Below are positions 11,051 to 22,329 of a stretch of 64,000 bases of DNA, piece after piece. Each line of letters starts with the position of its first letter. Within the stretch, counting starts at the first letter, position 1. The position numbers and the translations under genes were made by a program. The notes under the pieces were generated by a model. It worked only from the letters and a program-made list of their open reading frames with translations, was not told the origin of the DNA and ran no database searches. Origin of the DNA: Rhinolophus ferrumequinum (lineage: Eukaryota > Chordata > Mammalia > Chiroptera > Rhinolophidae); the NCBI RefSeq assembly GCF_004115265.2, contig NC_046293.1, positions 24,810,173 through 24,874,172 of the forward strand, written 5' to 3'.

Positions 11051-11261
11051 CAGTGCTTACACAAGGCCATGAACAGTGCCTGTTCCCACCAGCCAAAATG
11101 AAAAACAAAAATTTATGGGTAGAGGACTCAGAAGGGCTTTGTCCCGGTTGTGGGGAATAATTAACCCTAGATTAGAAGCTATTCTGATCCTACCTAAAAA
11201 AGCCCATGGGATCAAACCGTTTCCAAGTAACTTAACCATGTCCTAGAACTAAGCTCAAATC

Positions 11262-11345
11262 TGTTGTAATACAAAGATATCTGAGAAGTTAGGTGATTTG
11301 CCCAAGGTCATACAACTAGTAAGCAGCAGAGCTCAGCTATTCATA
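11262..11345 (+). mobile_element. MIR-type SINE fragment
   Basis: Reads GATTTGCCCAAGGTCATACA then ACTAGTAAGCAGCAGAGCTC, the conserved MIR core. Confidence 0.8.
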
Positions 11346-12159
11346 TGTTAACCACCAAATACTGCCCGCTAATAGACTACCAAATGTGATTTTTAAATGA
11401 GGAAAGGATGAACATTAAGCAAAAATGTGTCAGAGTCAAAATAATTATGTAAAACCATGAAGGACCCCTAACTATAGAGAAATAAAATGTGGGAACCAAG
11501 GTGAGAGGCTCCAAGAGCACAAGAGTAAAGGAAATGTGAACTAGCAAAGCTCAGCAAAAATGACAAAATGTGGGAGGCATAAGGGAAAAACTATGGAAAA
11601 CTCGGTAAATAGAAGATGGAAGGCAGAATAACAGAAAAATGGAAGTAATTTTAAATGAGAAAAGAAAATACAAGCAAAAACCAATCTCAAATACACATAC
11701 TTAGACTTTCAAAAAAAAAAAAAAAAAAAAAAGGAACAGAACAATTCTGAAAATACCATTCAAGAAAGAATACACCATGTTCCAAAAGGAAATGACCCAG
11801 AATGGTCAAAACAAAGCTATTTTAGCAAACTTAATGGTCTTCAAAGATGAAGACTCTTGTGCAGTCAGGCAGAATAGCAGACACTTGGGTGGGGGGAATG
11901 TGCAAGCTAGCCTCAGATCTCATTAATATTCAACATTCAACATTTACAACATTATTTACAATACCCTTGAGGAAAAGGAGTGAGACAAGCAGTGTATCAA
12001 GAAAAAAAGAGAACAGTTTTGGACATGAAAGAACTTAGGGCATAGTTTTTTGAAGAAAGCACTAGAGAACAAACAAGAAAACTGAGAACTGGGGTTTGTT
12101 AACTACAGCACAAGAGATGGCAAAGAGCATTAAATACATTTAATTGTAGAAAAAGAAAA
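11346..12159. other. Unassigned A-rich intergenic stretch
   Basis: A-rich sequence with a 23-base poly(A) at about 11711. No gene recognised. Confidence 0.4.
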
Positions 12160-12620
12160 AACTTTAAAAAGCATACAATATGACTGACCAGGAAACTATG
12201 CACCTGAAAGGCTTAAGTAGAATATTGAATGTCAACTATAACTATATAGGTATATATAGTCACGGGATGTGGAGTACAACATAAGGAAGTTGATGGTATT
12301 TTATTTTTATAAATTTTATTGGTGAACAGTGTTTTTCCAGGACCCATCAGCTCCAAGTCAAGTCGTTTTTCAAACTAGTTGTGGAGGGTGCAGCTCACTG
12401 GTCCATGTGGGAATCGAACCAGCAACGTAAGTGTTCTGAGCACTGTGCTTCAACCAACTGAGCCAATCGGTTGCCCTAGTTGTTGGTATTTTAACAGCTA
12501 TATAAGATGTCAGAGGGATAGTAACATGGGGGGTGGGTTATCACTTTATGAGGGGTTTAAATTACTTTGCACACCTGAAATTAATTGCTTTGTACACCTA
12601 AAACTAAAAAATTGAGAAGA
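12160..12620 (+). mobile_element. LINE-1 3' UTR split by a SINE
   Basis: L1 3' UTR phrases (GTCAACTATAACTATATAGG, GTCACGGGATGTGGAGTACA, CACCTGAAATTAATTGC) on both sides of the SINE at 12304-12475, in the same subfamily as the L1 at position 1. Confidence 0.8.
12304..12475 (-). mobile_element. Monomeric tRNA SINE
   Basis: Short SINE inserted in LINE-1. Direct repeats GTTGATGGTATTTTA and GTTGTTGGTATTTTA flank it. Contains reversed B-box GGGAATCGAACC and A-box CAACTGAGCC. Confidence 0.88.
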
Positions 12621-13260
12621 AAAAGGGAAGAGATGTTAGGAGATAGAATAAGTTATTTCATATATAGTTGGAGATAAAGAATAAAATTCAAATTCAGTTC
12701 AGCATTACAAAGCTTACCACTAAAAGATAAATTTATTGACTCAAACTAAGAGGTGGAGACTGAAGAGTGAGGGGAGAAGGTGGAAAATATATTCTTTGTT
12801 CATATTAGGAAAATAGGTACTAAAGAGGTTGAATTTATAAGTTACCACTAGGAAGAAAATGTGACTCTTCCTAACTTCCTGAAGAACACATATATACAAA
12901 CATAGCTGACATGTAATGAAATATGAGATAAACGGAAATATTTTTAGATTGTATTATACAACAAAACTCAAACATTTGCTATATAGAAGAGTTACACATA
13001 AAATCATGATTTTTAAAAAAGTGATTCAGAAAGTTTTAAAAAGTAGGCAAAGATATAGTTTCATCAATTTCTTGAAATTGATTCCTTTGTCATTATGAGA
13101 ATGTTCTAAAATACAAACTAAAGTATTTGGGGACAAAGCGTTATAATATGTGAAATTTACTCTCAAATAGCTCAGTAAAAAAGTGCTAAAGTAAATGTGG
13201 CTAATGTAAACAATTGGTGTTATCTAGGTAAGGTGTATACAGAAGCCCATTGGGCTAATC
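12621..13260. other. Unassigned AT-rich stretch
   Basis: AT-rich sequence; no gene or repeat recognised. Confidence 0.4.
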
Positions 13261-13699
13261 TTTTTTTTTTTTAATTGGGGAAGGGGTACAGGACTTTATT
13301 GGAGAACAGTGTGTACTTCCAGGGCTTTTTCCAAGTGAAGTTGTCGTCCTTTCAATCTTAGTTGTGTGGAGGGCGCAGCTCTGCTCCAGGTCCAGTTGCC
13401 TTTGTTAGTTGCAGGGGGGCATAGCCCACCATCTCTTGTGGGAGTCGAACCGGCAACCTTGTGGTAGAGAGGACACACTCCAACCAACTGAGCCATCTGG
13501 AAGCTCAGCAGCAGCTCAGCTCAAGGTGCCATGTTCAATCTTAGTTGCAGGGGGTGCAGCCCACCATCCCTTGCAGGAGTCGAGGAATCGAACTGGCAAC
13601 CTTGTGGTTGAGAGCCCACTGGCCCATGTGGGAATTGAACCAGCAGCCTTCGGAATTAAGAGCATGGAGCTCCAACCGCCTGAGCCACGGGGCCAGCCC
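13261..13699 (-). mobile_element. Dimeric Rhin-1-like SINE
   Basis: Poly(T), GGACTTTATTGGAGAACAG, two reversed tRNA-like units, and head GAGCCACGGGGCCAGCCCC. Direct repeat of about 16 bases (CCCATTGGGCTAATCTT type) on both sides. Confidence 0.93.
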
Positions 13700-13858
13700 C
13701 CCATTGGGCTAATCTTGAAAATTATATGTAGTTTAAAATTTTAAAAGTTAATAAAATGAAAAATGATAGGCAAACAAAAATAGAAACCAAGAGTTTTCAC
13801 ATATTGCAACCAGTTCGAAAATATAATGAAAATAAAACACCATCTAAGAAAGGAACTA

Positions 13859-14011
13859 GGGTAAGGGGATCAAATATATGGTGATGGAAAGAGAACTGAC
13901 TCTGGGTGGTGAACACACAATGGGATTTATAGATGATGTAATACAGACTTGTACACCTGAAATCTATGTAATTTTACTAACAATTGTCACCCCAATAAAT
14001 TAAAAAAAAAA
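13859..14011 (+). mobile_element. 5'-truncated LINE-1 3' end
   Basis: About 150 bases of L1 3' UTR (ATATATGGTGATGGAAAGAG to CCCCAATAAATT plus poly(A)) with target duplication AAGAAAGGAACTA at 13846-13858 and at the end of the tail. A near-identical piece lies at 16013. Confidence 0.9.
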
Positions 14012-14024
14012 AAGAAAGGAACTA

Positions 14025-15269
14025 AAGAGGAAAGATTAAGAGGTACAAAATAGAGAATATTGGCTGAAAGTACTGACTTGACTCAATTTCTATCTCATAA
14101 GCCACTTTTGTGTAGCCTTGAATAGGTTTTCTATAAGATACTAAAAGTAGAATGCTTTCTAAGTGAGGATTAAATGAGCTGGGGCATATAAAACACTTAA
14201 GAATAATGCCTAGCATTCAATAAATGTAAAACTATGAAGAAAAAATTTAAATACATCTGAAGGACACTAAAGGACAGGTAGAATATATTTTGTTCATCTA
14301 TGTTCTTGGATTATTAAATCTCATTAGTTTATAAATTTAACATCATTACAATAAAAGTTGGCTTTTTAAAAACTAGTCAATGATTTTCACATTCATACAG
14401 AAAGCAGTCAAGATGGCTGTGCTACTAGGAACTTGCAAGTTTAACAACCTCAAGACTATTCCCACATTTATCCACGTTGGTAGACCACGGTTTCAGTAGT
14501 TTCTAAGTAAAACAACCTCTGAAAACCTAACTTGGCAATGGATGTTAATATTTAATATCCCTTTACAGCACATCACTGTTCAATTTCTTTGCCATTTCTG
14601 TTGCAACCAGTCCTCCATGTTTGTGCTTTGTTTGTTTCAACTCCATGCCGAATACCAACAGGTTATTGTTCCTTACCTATCTACATTATCAGCATGGCAA
14701 TTTTATTTCTTAACCCCAGGTCTCCAGTTGCTTTTCTCTTAGGAAAAAAAAAAAAAAAAAATCTAAGAACTGGGTACTGAAGTGAACAGAACACTTAAAC
14801 ATATGACAGTTAGAGGGTAAATGACAAATTTTACGTATCTTTTATATCCCAAAGAAATTGAGGTCTGTGTAGATGATGGGTCATGAAAGAAAATAACCTA
14901 AGTAAAACACAATTGGATGGCATCTTCCCTTAGTATTGTATACCACTATCATATTCAGTTCCCTCCAATCAACAACCTCTTAAGCTCCACTTCCCTTCTA
15001 CCTCCATTTATTGACATCTCTTCCAGGAAATTGACATGCAAATATCTGTGTCCTTGTTTTCTAAACTTACCCAAATGTATATAGTTCCTTCCTAGTAGGA
15101 AAGTATCACAAAATTAGAATGCCAGATATTTACATCCTAGGAGTGTGATGAGGATAAGAATTATTGTTCATTGCTAGCAAAAACAAGCATAAAATAAAAC
15201 TCAGAATAAAGAACAATTTTAAAAGTTACTCAGATATGCCTCAAATTTTAATAAGATCCCCTATACACA
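14025..15269. other. Unassigned stretch downstream of DPPA3
   Basis: A possible MIR relic at about 14170-14240 and a poly(A) run at about 14743. No gene recognised. Confidence 0.4.
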
Positions 15270-15271
15270 CA

Positions 15272-15277
15272 TTTATT
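15272..15277 (-). promoter_or_regulatory. Candidate DPPA3 poly(A) signal
   Basis: TTTATT on the plus strand is AATAAA on the minus strand, about 500 bases beyond the DPPA3 stop codon. It is the first clean hexamer I noted there; use in vivo is inference. Confidence 0.35.
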
Positions 15278-15769
15278 TGCTACTGAAAATTGAAACAACA
15301 CATCAAAAAAATTTGCTACAAATCAAAACTTTGAAAACCAGAGCATCTAATGCACCCTGCCTTAATCATGCTCTAGCCAAACCACCCAATGTCTTCTTTT
15401 TCATTCTTTCCACACAAAAGTTACTTGCTTCTAATTCTTGATGTTGGGTTTCATCTTACTGACTTCAGGCTTCGAAAATACACAGGCAATACTCAAGACT
15501 TATTAGTGCTTCTTTAGGTCAAATAAAAAAGTGGAACTAAAGTATATTGAAGTCATTCAAATGCAAACTACATAGATCCCTTAGAAGTTACTGGTATCAA
15601 AGTAGACAGGAAAAAATGCAAGAAAAAAGATCTCACAGAATTTATATCTTAGGTTATCAAAATATTGGTATAGTCTGTCCTAGCATAGAACAACTTTTCC
15701 TAGCTGCTGCATAATGATCCTAAAATTACTAGCAAGAAATAAAACAGTACCAGAATAAGGTACTGTTGG

Positions 15770-18700
15770 CTAAATGGACTCCATGTCATCATTATTCTCC
15801 ATGCTAATATTATCAGAAGGATCTCCATGATATAGGCAATAATGACAGCTACATCTAAATCTTCTGAATCGTGATTCAATCTAAAAAATAATGAAATAGA
15901 TTGAGTTAATAAAATTAATCAAATGATTAATTGCATCCCAAAGAGATGTAACAATCCTCAAATCTAATGTTACCAGAATAGCTTTAGGAATATGGCACGC
16001 TTAAAAAAAAAGTCCAAATATATGGTGATGGGAGGAGAACTGACTCCGGGTGGTGAACGCACAATGAGATTTATAGATGATGTAATACAGAATTGTACAC
16101 CTGAAATCTATGTAATTTTACTAAAAATTGTCCCCCCAATAAATTAAAAAAAAAAAGTCAAAAGTCAAAAACAAAACCGTTTTTGGGGGAAGGAGGCAGG
16201 ATTGAAATGAATGGGTACGAGAGTGTGGGTCATTTTGCAATGGTTACAGCTGCTGAATGCCTATCAATAAAAATATATTCTAGTGTTACTTCTCTGAATG
16301 CATTATGCAACTCATTCTGCTGCTGGACACTGCTCAGGTGTTTGTCCAGTACCACACAGTATGTCCTGAGCATCATGTTTGTGACAGCACATGAAAAAGT
16401 ACAAACATTAACACCAAGAGGGAACCTTGATGTAAACTATAGACGTTAGGTGATAATGATATGTCAATGTAGGTTCATTGGCTGTAACAATGTGCCACTC
16501 TGGTGTGGGATGTTGACAGGGGAGGAAGCTGTCAGCGTGTGAGGTCAAGGTGTACATAGGAAATCTCTGTACTTTCTGCTCAAATTTGCTGTGAAACTAA
16601 AACTGCTCTAAAAGTTTTTTTTTAAAAAAGTACAAAAATGTACTGATTTCTTCATAGTTCTTGGAGATTCAGAAAGCCAATTTCCCTTTCCCTCTCTCAA
16701 AAATAACCAAACCAAAACCAAACCAGATACCCACGCACATGTATAGTAAGAAAATTCTATTTACCTCAATTTTCCTTTCCTGTGGGTCTTTTCGAAGCTT
16801 CATGGGAAGAAAAAAAATACATACATTTATTGAAAATTATCAAGAAATGTTGGATTACTAATTTTTCTAAAAACTTTTATTTATTTTAAGTGTGTGTTTC
16901 CAGGACCCATCAGCTCCAAGTCAAGTAGTGGTTTCAATCTAGCTGTGGAGGGTGCAGCTCACAGTGGCCCGTGTGGGGATCGAAACTGTGGGGATAGAAA
17001 CCGCAACCTTGTTGTTGAGAGCACCATGTTCTAACCAACTGAGCTAACCGGCTGCCCCCAAGGATTACTAATGTTACACACTTGCCATAAAGAGAGAAGT
17101 TGGAAAATCTTAAAAATGCGTTATTTACGTCCTGCACTCATGAGTGCAGTTAATGAGGAGTGACTGCTGTTCATCACTACTTACATCTTAATCTGTGAGG
17201 GCCCCCCTCATCCCCCCGGTTGGGCAGTGCTGTCTGCCCAGATCACATAAACTCACCAGAGACAGGGTACGGTATCTAACAACTTGTAACATTCTTTGCA
17301 TCCTTTCTTTCCGAGCAGTTGCCAGTGTCCTTACTCCACGTCTCCTCCTGTAGACTATGCCTTGACCCAGCCCCAGTCCAAGCCCCTGTAAGTTTTTTTC
17401 TCTGTCCTGCTGTTGGGGTGAACATTCTGGTAGAAGGGAAGGGAATTTGGTACTAGGGCTGAGAGTCAAGTTACTAAGGTTCTTTGCTAGTACTTCTGAG
17501 ACAGCTTGAGAGCTAGCTGAAAGAAGAGAAAGTTAAGATCAATTAGGGTGAATTGCATCATCTACTAGTCTCAGGCTCAAACTAGGTCTGCTCTTAAACA
17601 GGTGAATAATGGACAATGAGAGGTTGCTCAGGGTGGAGGAACCGTGCATTACCCACTGTGTAGTCTAGCTCGCGATAAGAGCATACATTGAGAAGGTGCG
17701 TAAGAATCCACTCTTGTGGGTAACATTTCATTCTCAAAAAATTTCTTTCCTCCTTTTCCTGTTATTAGTAGTTCTGATGTGATAGATGTAAAATTTTTTC
17801 CATGAGGGGTCAAAAAGTAGTTAAGTGTATGATTCCAAATGGAAAAATATGGGACAGAAATCAAGTGTGGGCCGTTTTTCCATTTTCATTTGTAAATGTG
17901 AGGGGACATAACTCATTAAAACAAGTCAAAATGTGTCAGTAAACAAGTCTCAGTAGTTCAAATTTATAACAATTAAAAATAAATTTCTTAAAATTTTCTG
18001 GGAAAAAACCCCACGTCCGTGAAATACACAAAGAAACCCAATTCCCATTCTTAAGCAGAACTAGGTAGGAAGTCGATGCGGCTGTTATCCTCTCCATTTA
18101 TACCCAGCTTTTTCATGGTATTAAATCTTTCCACTCTAACCCAATGTTATGGGAAATCAACCACTTATTCTTGCCTCTTCCCATCCAAACCATTATGCAT
18201 GTCCCATGCTCTCACATCTCATAGAACAAGGCAGTTAACATTAGTTTTCCCTGTATGTGAAACTATTGAGTCAAGATCCATTCAACTTTTATGGACTGTG
18301 CACATAGAAATAAAGATCCCTAGCTGCGGAATTGTCAGGTAATAGGGCAGATTCAAGGATAAGGAGAGATTGGGTATATTATACAGATACTCTCTTCATT
18401 AATCATCCCCCCCGCCCCCCCCGTCCCTGTATATATCAACCAGGGTTCTTTCCTCAAGATTCAGGGGAGGCAGGCTGGACCTTGGGGGATCGGGAGATGA
18501 CGTCACCAGTGGGTAGTTGGAGGTATTGGCTCCAGGTCGTCCACCACTACCCTACACCACTCAGTCCCGCCCTTAGGGTAATTAAGGTTTCAAACTGAGT
18601 GAGTAATTCTCCGTGGCCAAACCTGGGAGTGGGTGCGGCTCCAAGAAAAGTTAGGCCCCAGAAAGAACGCAGGAAGGTGGAGACTTAATTAGCAGTATTC

Positions 18701-19302
18701 CAGGAGCACTGATTCCAGGAGCAGCCCCTCCAGAGTAAGTCCTACTAATTTACATTATACGGCATATTCACTGGCTTTTATAAACCCACCCCTTCCTTCA
18801 ATTTCCTGAAAAGCCATTTCCCTGTTTATTAACATTCCTAAAGGGTAAATTCAGCTGGAAAGCCAATCCCGAAAACGTTGGTGAGAGTAAGAAAACCTTT
18901 AGGTTAAACTGAAATTTAGGTTTCTTGTATTTTGTTCGTTTTCATTACTCCTGAAGGAAATACTGAGCACAAGAAGCTATGAGCCACGGTTATAGGAGGG
19001 ATTTCGGTTGCTCTTCCCCAGAAAAGGGACCTAAAAAATTGAAGTATTCCTGAGCACAGTAAGCAAGCAACGCAATTTACCCCTCCCCCCCTTTATTGGT
19101 CCCGTGTTTTTTCACTGGAGAGGCCTACTTAACTGTATTCTTTAAAAGACGGAAGTCTATATAAGAAATGAGTGTAGCCCCTTCACTTCCTGAAACCCCT
19201 GTAGTTGGGAAGGACACTGTCTGGCTTACCTGAATCTTCTTCACTGGGCATCTGAGGAGACTCCGGGGTGGAGGTTCGGTTAAGCTTCATTGGGGAGTCC
19301 AT
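15770..19302 (-). CDS. DPPA3: DPPA3 (Stella/PGC7), four coding exons
   Basis: Maternal chromatin factor that protects the oocyte and zygote methylome, known to act through UHRF1. Exons (minus): 19302-19230, 17516-17257, 16797-16765 and 15880-15770, all with GT/AG junctions and a continuous frame giving 158 residues; human has 159. The start ATG at 19302 gives MDSPMKLNRTSTPESPQMPS, like human MDPSQFNPTYIPGSPQML. Exon 2 gives ASSQAVSEVLAKNLSNLTLS (human ASQISSETLIKNLSNLTI), then YRRRRGVRTL at 80-89, a basic nuclear-localisation stretch plus the VRT motif. Exon 4 carries FRRFRCSCHYC then DPSDN, matching human PFKCPCSFC and DPSEN. The position and orientation relative to GDF3 match human. Odd points: residues 86-94 resemble the histone H3 tail, and exon 3 is only 33 nt. 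The gene call is firm; exon 3 is the least certain exon. Confidence 0.92.
16013..16152 (+). mobile_element. 5'-truncated LINE-1 3' end in DPPA3 intron
   Basis: Nearly identical to 13867-14011 (ATATATGGTGATGGGAGGAG through CCCCAATAAATT plus poly(A)). It lies antisense to DPPA3. Confidence 0.88.
16400..16635 (+). mobile_element. Old LINE-1 (L1M-type) 3' UTR
   Basis: Reads TGTCAATGTAGGTTCATTGG, AATGTGCCACTCTGGTG, GGAAATCTCTGTACTTTC, AACTAAAACTGCTCTAAAA: the 3' UTR of older mammalian L1M elements. Antisense within DPPA3 intron 3. Confidence 0.75.
16862..17058 (-). mobile_element. tRNA SINE in DPPA3 intron 2
   Basis: Reverse SINE with flanking repeat GGATTACTAAT. Same strand as DPPA3, ending about 65 bases before the 33-nt exon 3, so it forms nearly all of the upstream intron. 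Confidence 0.88.
17517..19229 (-). other. DPPA3 intron 1
   Basis: Donor GTAAGCC after exon 1 and acceptor TTTCTCTTCTTTCAG before exon 2. Unusually free of recent repeats for this window. Includes a C-rich run at about 18407-18424 and a palindromic TGACGTCA at 18498-18505. Confidence 0.8.
18498..18505. promoter_or_regulatory. Consensus CRE palindrome in DPPA3 intron 1
   Basis: TGACGTCA, the full CREB/ATF site, inside a locally GC-rich patch. One 8-mer can occur by chance; function is inference. Confidence 0.35.
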
Positions 19303-20383
19303 TGGAAGTCTAGTCACAGCTTGAAGCTCCTCCAAGATCCCCCAGAGGGTTCGAGCGGAAGGTGACACTCAAAACTCTGAAGTTGCTACAAAGTAGCCTG
19401 GAAAGAACCCTATAGCCCAGAAATAGCGAGAAAAACCCCAATTCCAACGAAACGTGGTGAAAGAAAGAGCTAACCTAAACGTTTAGGTCTGGTTTCCTCT
19501 TAAAGACTACAGATAAGCCCGTCAGCCAGCCTATTTTAATGTAAATGCTGATGATTAAAGGAATGAGGTGAGTGGGAGTAGTCCTATTAGTGGAGTAATA
19601 GGATAATTCTTCATCTGCTCTGCATTAAAATAATCATGCCCTCTGTCAAGTAAGCTGGAAAATTTATAAAGAGGCTCTGTGGCTGGGGCTCTCTAAGGCT
19701 GCCTTAAAATTCAGGGTTTTTTTCAAGCTCTACTTCTGGAGACGCTACTGGAACTGGATTTGAAGTGTTCTAATGCAGAAAGAAGGGCAGTTTCTCCTCC
19801 ATTTTGGATTAACTCCCAATTAAGTTAACTGAGAAAGTGTCCTTCAAGTTTTCCGTGCCTGATTCATCTTAAACCTTTGGATGCTTGTAAGGGGAAGTCT
19901 GCTAGTAAGGACAAGTAGAGGAGAAATAAGTGTCTGTTATAAACAGCTTAATTGCTTGATATTTTATGGATGCGTATTTTGAATTTGTACTTTTAGTTAG
20001 CTTTATAGACTAAATTTAAATGCACTTAGCATTTGTAAGCAAGTGAAGTAAATTAAATGTATTGCTACTGCCCCCAGTACTTGTATTGAATTCTAACAAA
20101 GAGCACTAACGTTAACTGCTGATTTTCTACAGGCAGTAGAAAAAGTCCCCAGCTGCCCCAGACTTTTTTCCCATCTCCTATTCAGTGTGCATCCTCCCTC
20201 ATCCCATTTTAGCTGAAAACTACAAGAAAATACTCAAAAGCGTTCTTGTTTGTTTTTAGTAAAAAGCAAGAGTTGAAGTTATGATTAAGAAATATTTTTG
20301 TAGAAGAAACAAACAAACATAAATTTTGTAGGGGATGAGGAGTAGCCATAAATATATATCATGACATAACACTTTATTCTAGT
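19303..20383. other. Upstream region of DPPA3
   Basis: No repeat recognised. It would hold the DPPA3 promoter. A TTTATAAAG (TATA-like on both strands) sits near 19661, about 360 bases from the start codon, but I cannot place the transcription start. Confidence 0.4.
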
Positions 20384-20567
20384 GGTTCTCAGAAGTGTGG
20401 CCTCCAGACAGGCAGCATCGACAGCACCTGGTCACTTTAGAGGTGATTAGAAATTATTGAGCTCCAATCCAGACCTACTGAATCAAACACTGGGCACCCA
20501 ATCATAGTTGTAATAAGGTTCCCTGGTGGTTCTGATGTGTGCTGAAGTTTACGAAGGTCTGCTTTAC
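20384..20567 (+). mobile_element. MER5A-like hAT MITE
   Basis: TAGTGGTTCTCAGAAGTGTG head, AGACCTACTGAATCA centre and GGTGGTTCTGATGTGTGCTG right part, as in MER5A. Confidence 0.8.
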
Positions 20568-20689
20568 GGCTCTGTTAACTTTCCACTTCTGTTGTTCATC
20601 TCTCAGCTGTTCTCCCTTTCGCCCTGGGACCCTCTCCTACAACAGTCTCTGAGCTTCCCATTGGAGAAGTGAAGACAAGTACCGAGGTA

Positions 20690-20930
20690 AGACAGTGATT
20701 AGGGAGACCATTTCATGGACTGTGTACATGTCTGACCATTGTGCTGTACACCGCAGCTGAAGCTGAATAATATAGAATGTCAACTACAATTATATATATA
20801 TGGTCACGGGATGTGGAGTACAGCATAGGAAATAGAATCAATGGAGTCACGTATATACGATATCAGAGGGGTAGTAAATGTCTGTTACATTCTTTTGTAC
20901 ACTTGAAACTAATTTTTTAAAAAAGAGGTG
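20690..20930 (+). mobile_element. LINE-1 3' UTR
   Basis: AGGGAGACCATTTCATGGAC, TGTGCTGTACACC, GTCACGGGATGTGGAGTACA and CTTGAAACTAATTTTTT, matching the L1 end at position 360-640. Confidence 0.85.
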
Positions 20931-21892
20931 AGATAGTGAAAAGGACTGACATAAACTTTCACTCAAGAAATGCAGGTTTAAGAAAAGGTGAGAGCGCCAT
21001 AGCTATAGGAAGGTGTGGTATGCAGGTGGTGGAGTTTCAGTTTGCTTAAACATGATAAAAGCTGATCTCAAAGCAACAGAAGGTAAAAATACTGAGAGGA
21101 TGATTGAGAAACACAATCCCTTAATGTGCTTTAGAAGATGAATAAAATAAAAGAAATTATAACACCTTTCTGGTTACCGTGTTTTTCCTTTGTAGTGTGA
21201 AAGATTAGATTAAAAAGCCAAACTAGAATGAAGCAACTTGAAAAAAACAGAGTATAAAAGAACATGTCAAGAAAACAATCATTAATTTCTCCAGAGATTA
21301 TAAAATCATATTTTTGAAATAAACGGGATGCTCTTTTTAAAAAAGGCAAACTCAGAGAGCAAAAAAAAAAGTACCTGGAGATTAGAAGTTTGAAATTAGA
21401 AACAGACAAACAAAAAAAGGGTTTGAAAATAAAATCAAAGATAGTCCCTTAATAAGTAAAGCGAAACCACAAGCAGATGTAAAATAGGAGAGAAAATATA
21501 AGACAATGAGAATCTAAGATCAGGAAATATAATGGCTTCAGATTCATAAACAATAACACTGGATACTAGAAGATAATGGAGAAACACCTTCCAATTTCTG
21601 AAGGAAAATGATTTCCAACCTAGAATTCTGTATTCAGCCAAACTATTGAGCAAATGTGGAACATTTTTAGACATTCAATTTCTCAAGAATGTCACCACCT
21701 ACATAGATTCCTTTGTCTTGTAGCAAATTAACTTGATACAGGAACATGATCAGGGAACCTATTCCAAAGTCCATCAAACAGAAAGGCTCAGAGATCATAT
21801 TAAAAAACTCGTATCACTCAGTTTTTAAAGTCAATTTAAAACACAGAGCAAAAAGCAAGGGGAAAGGAATGGTGTCATCTAACAGATTTAGA
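20931..21892. other. Mostly unassigned; LINE-1-like relic inside
   Basis: About 21480-21700 resembles an old LINE-1-type segment (GGAAAATGATTTCCAACCTA, TTCAGCCAAACTATTGAGC). The rest is A-rich and unassigned. Confidence 0.4.
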
Positions 21893-22270
21893 ATGTTAAA
21901 AACAAGACAACAGGCTCAAAATGGAGTTGTTTATGCTAAGCTTCATGTCACCAAACCTAGACTTAATTACAGTTTCAGTTTTCCTGGAAATGGAATCTTA
22001 AACCAATCAGGATTGTCCTGATCAGCACTAGTTAGATAATCTGCCTGGTGGACCCCAGCTACGCCATAAGGGCAAGTAAACTTGCAATAAACAATCTGCT
22101 TTTTGGGTCCAGTACAACTTCTTTATTCCTGCTGCCTTCTGCCTATAAAATCTCTTGTTATATAGCTCTGCAGAGCTCTTTTCTATCTGCAAGATTGGGT
22201 GCTGCCTGATTCATGAATCATTGAATAAAGCCAATAAGATCTTTTAAATTTATTCAGTTGAATTTTGATA
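21893..22270 (+). mobile_element. ERV LTR fossil, family B
   Basis: From about GACAACAGGCTCAAAATGG to TTGAATAAAGCCAATAAGAT, with TATAAAAT-type promoter and AATAAA poly(A) signal in LTR order. The reverse copy at 25612-25950 is the same family. Likely class I; old. Confidence 0.65.
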
Positions 22271-22329
22271 TTTGAGAATAGGATACAAGCTAGGTGGATC
22301 TTACTTCCCAAGTTAAAGTGATATGCAGT

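Larger units (their letters stand above)
15881..16764 (-). other. DPPA3 intron 3 with two LINE-1 3' ends
   Basis: Donor GTAAAT after exon 3 and acceptor TTATTTTTTAG before exon 4. Contains L1 3' UTR pieces at about 16013-16152 and 16400-16630. Confidence 0.75.

Noticed and set aside
1-15700. Search for CLEC4C, NANOGNB or NANOG beyond DPPA3
   Set aside because: I found no C-type lectin or homeodomain coding sequence. In human these lie further away, so their absence here is not evidence of loss.
19303-19368. In-frame extension upstream of the DPPA3 ATG
   Set aside because: The longer frame begins at GTG, not ATG, and the conserved protein begins at 19302 (MDSP, like human MDPS). It is 5' leader that happens to be open.
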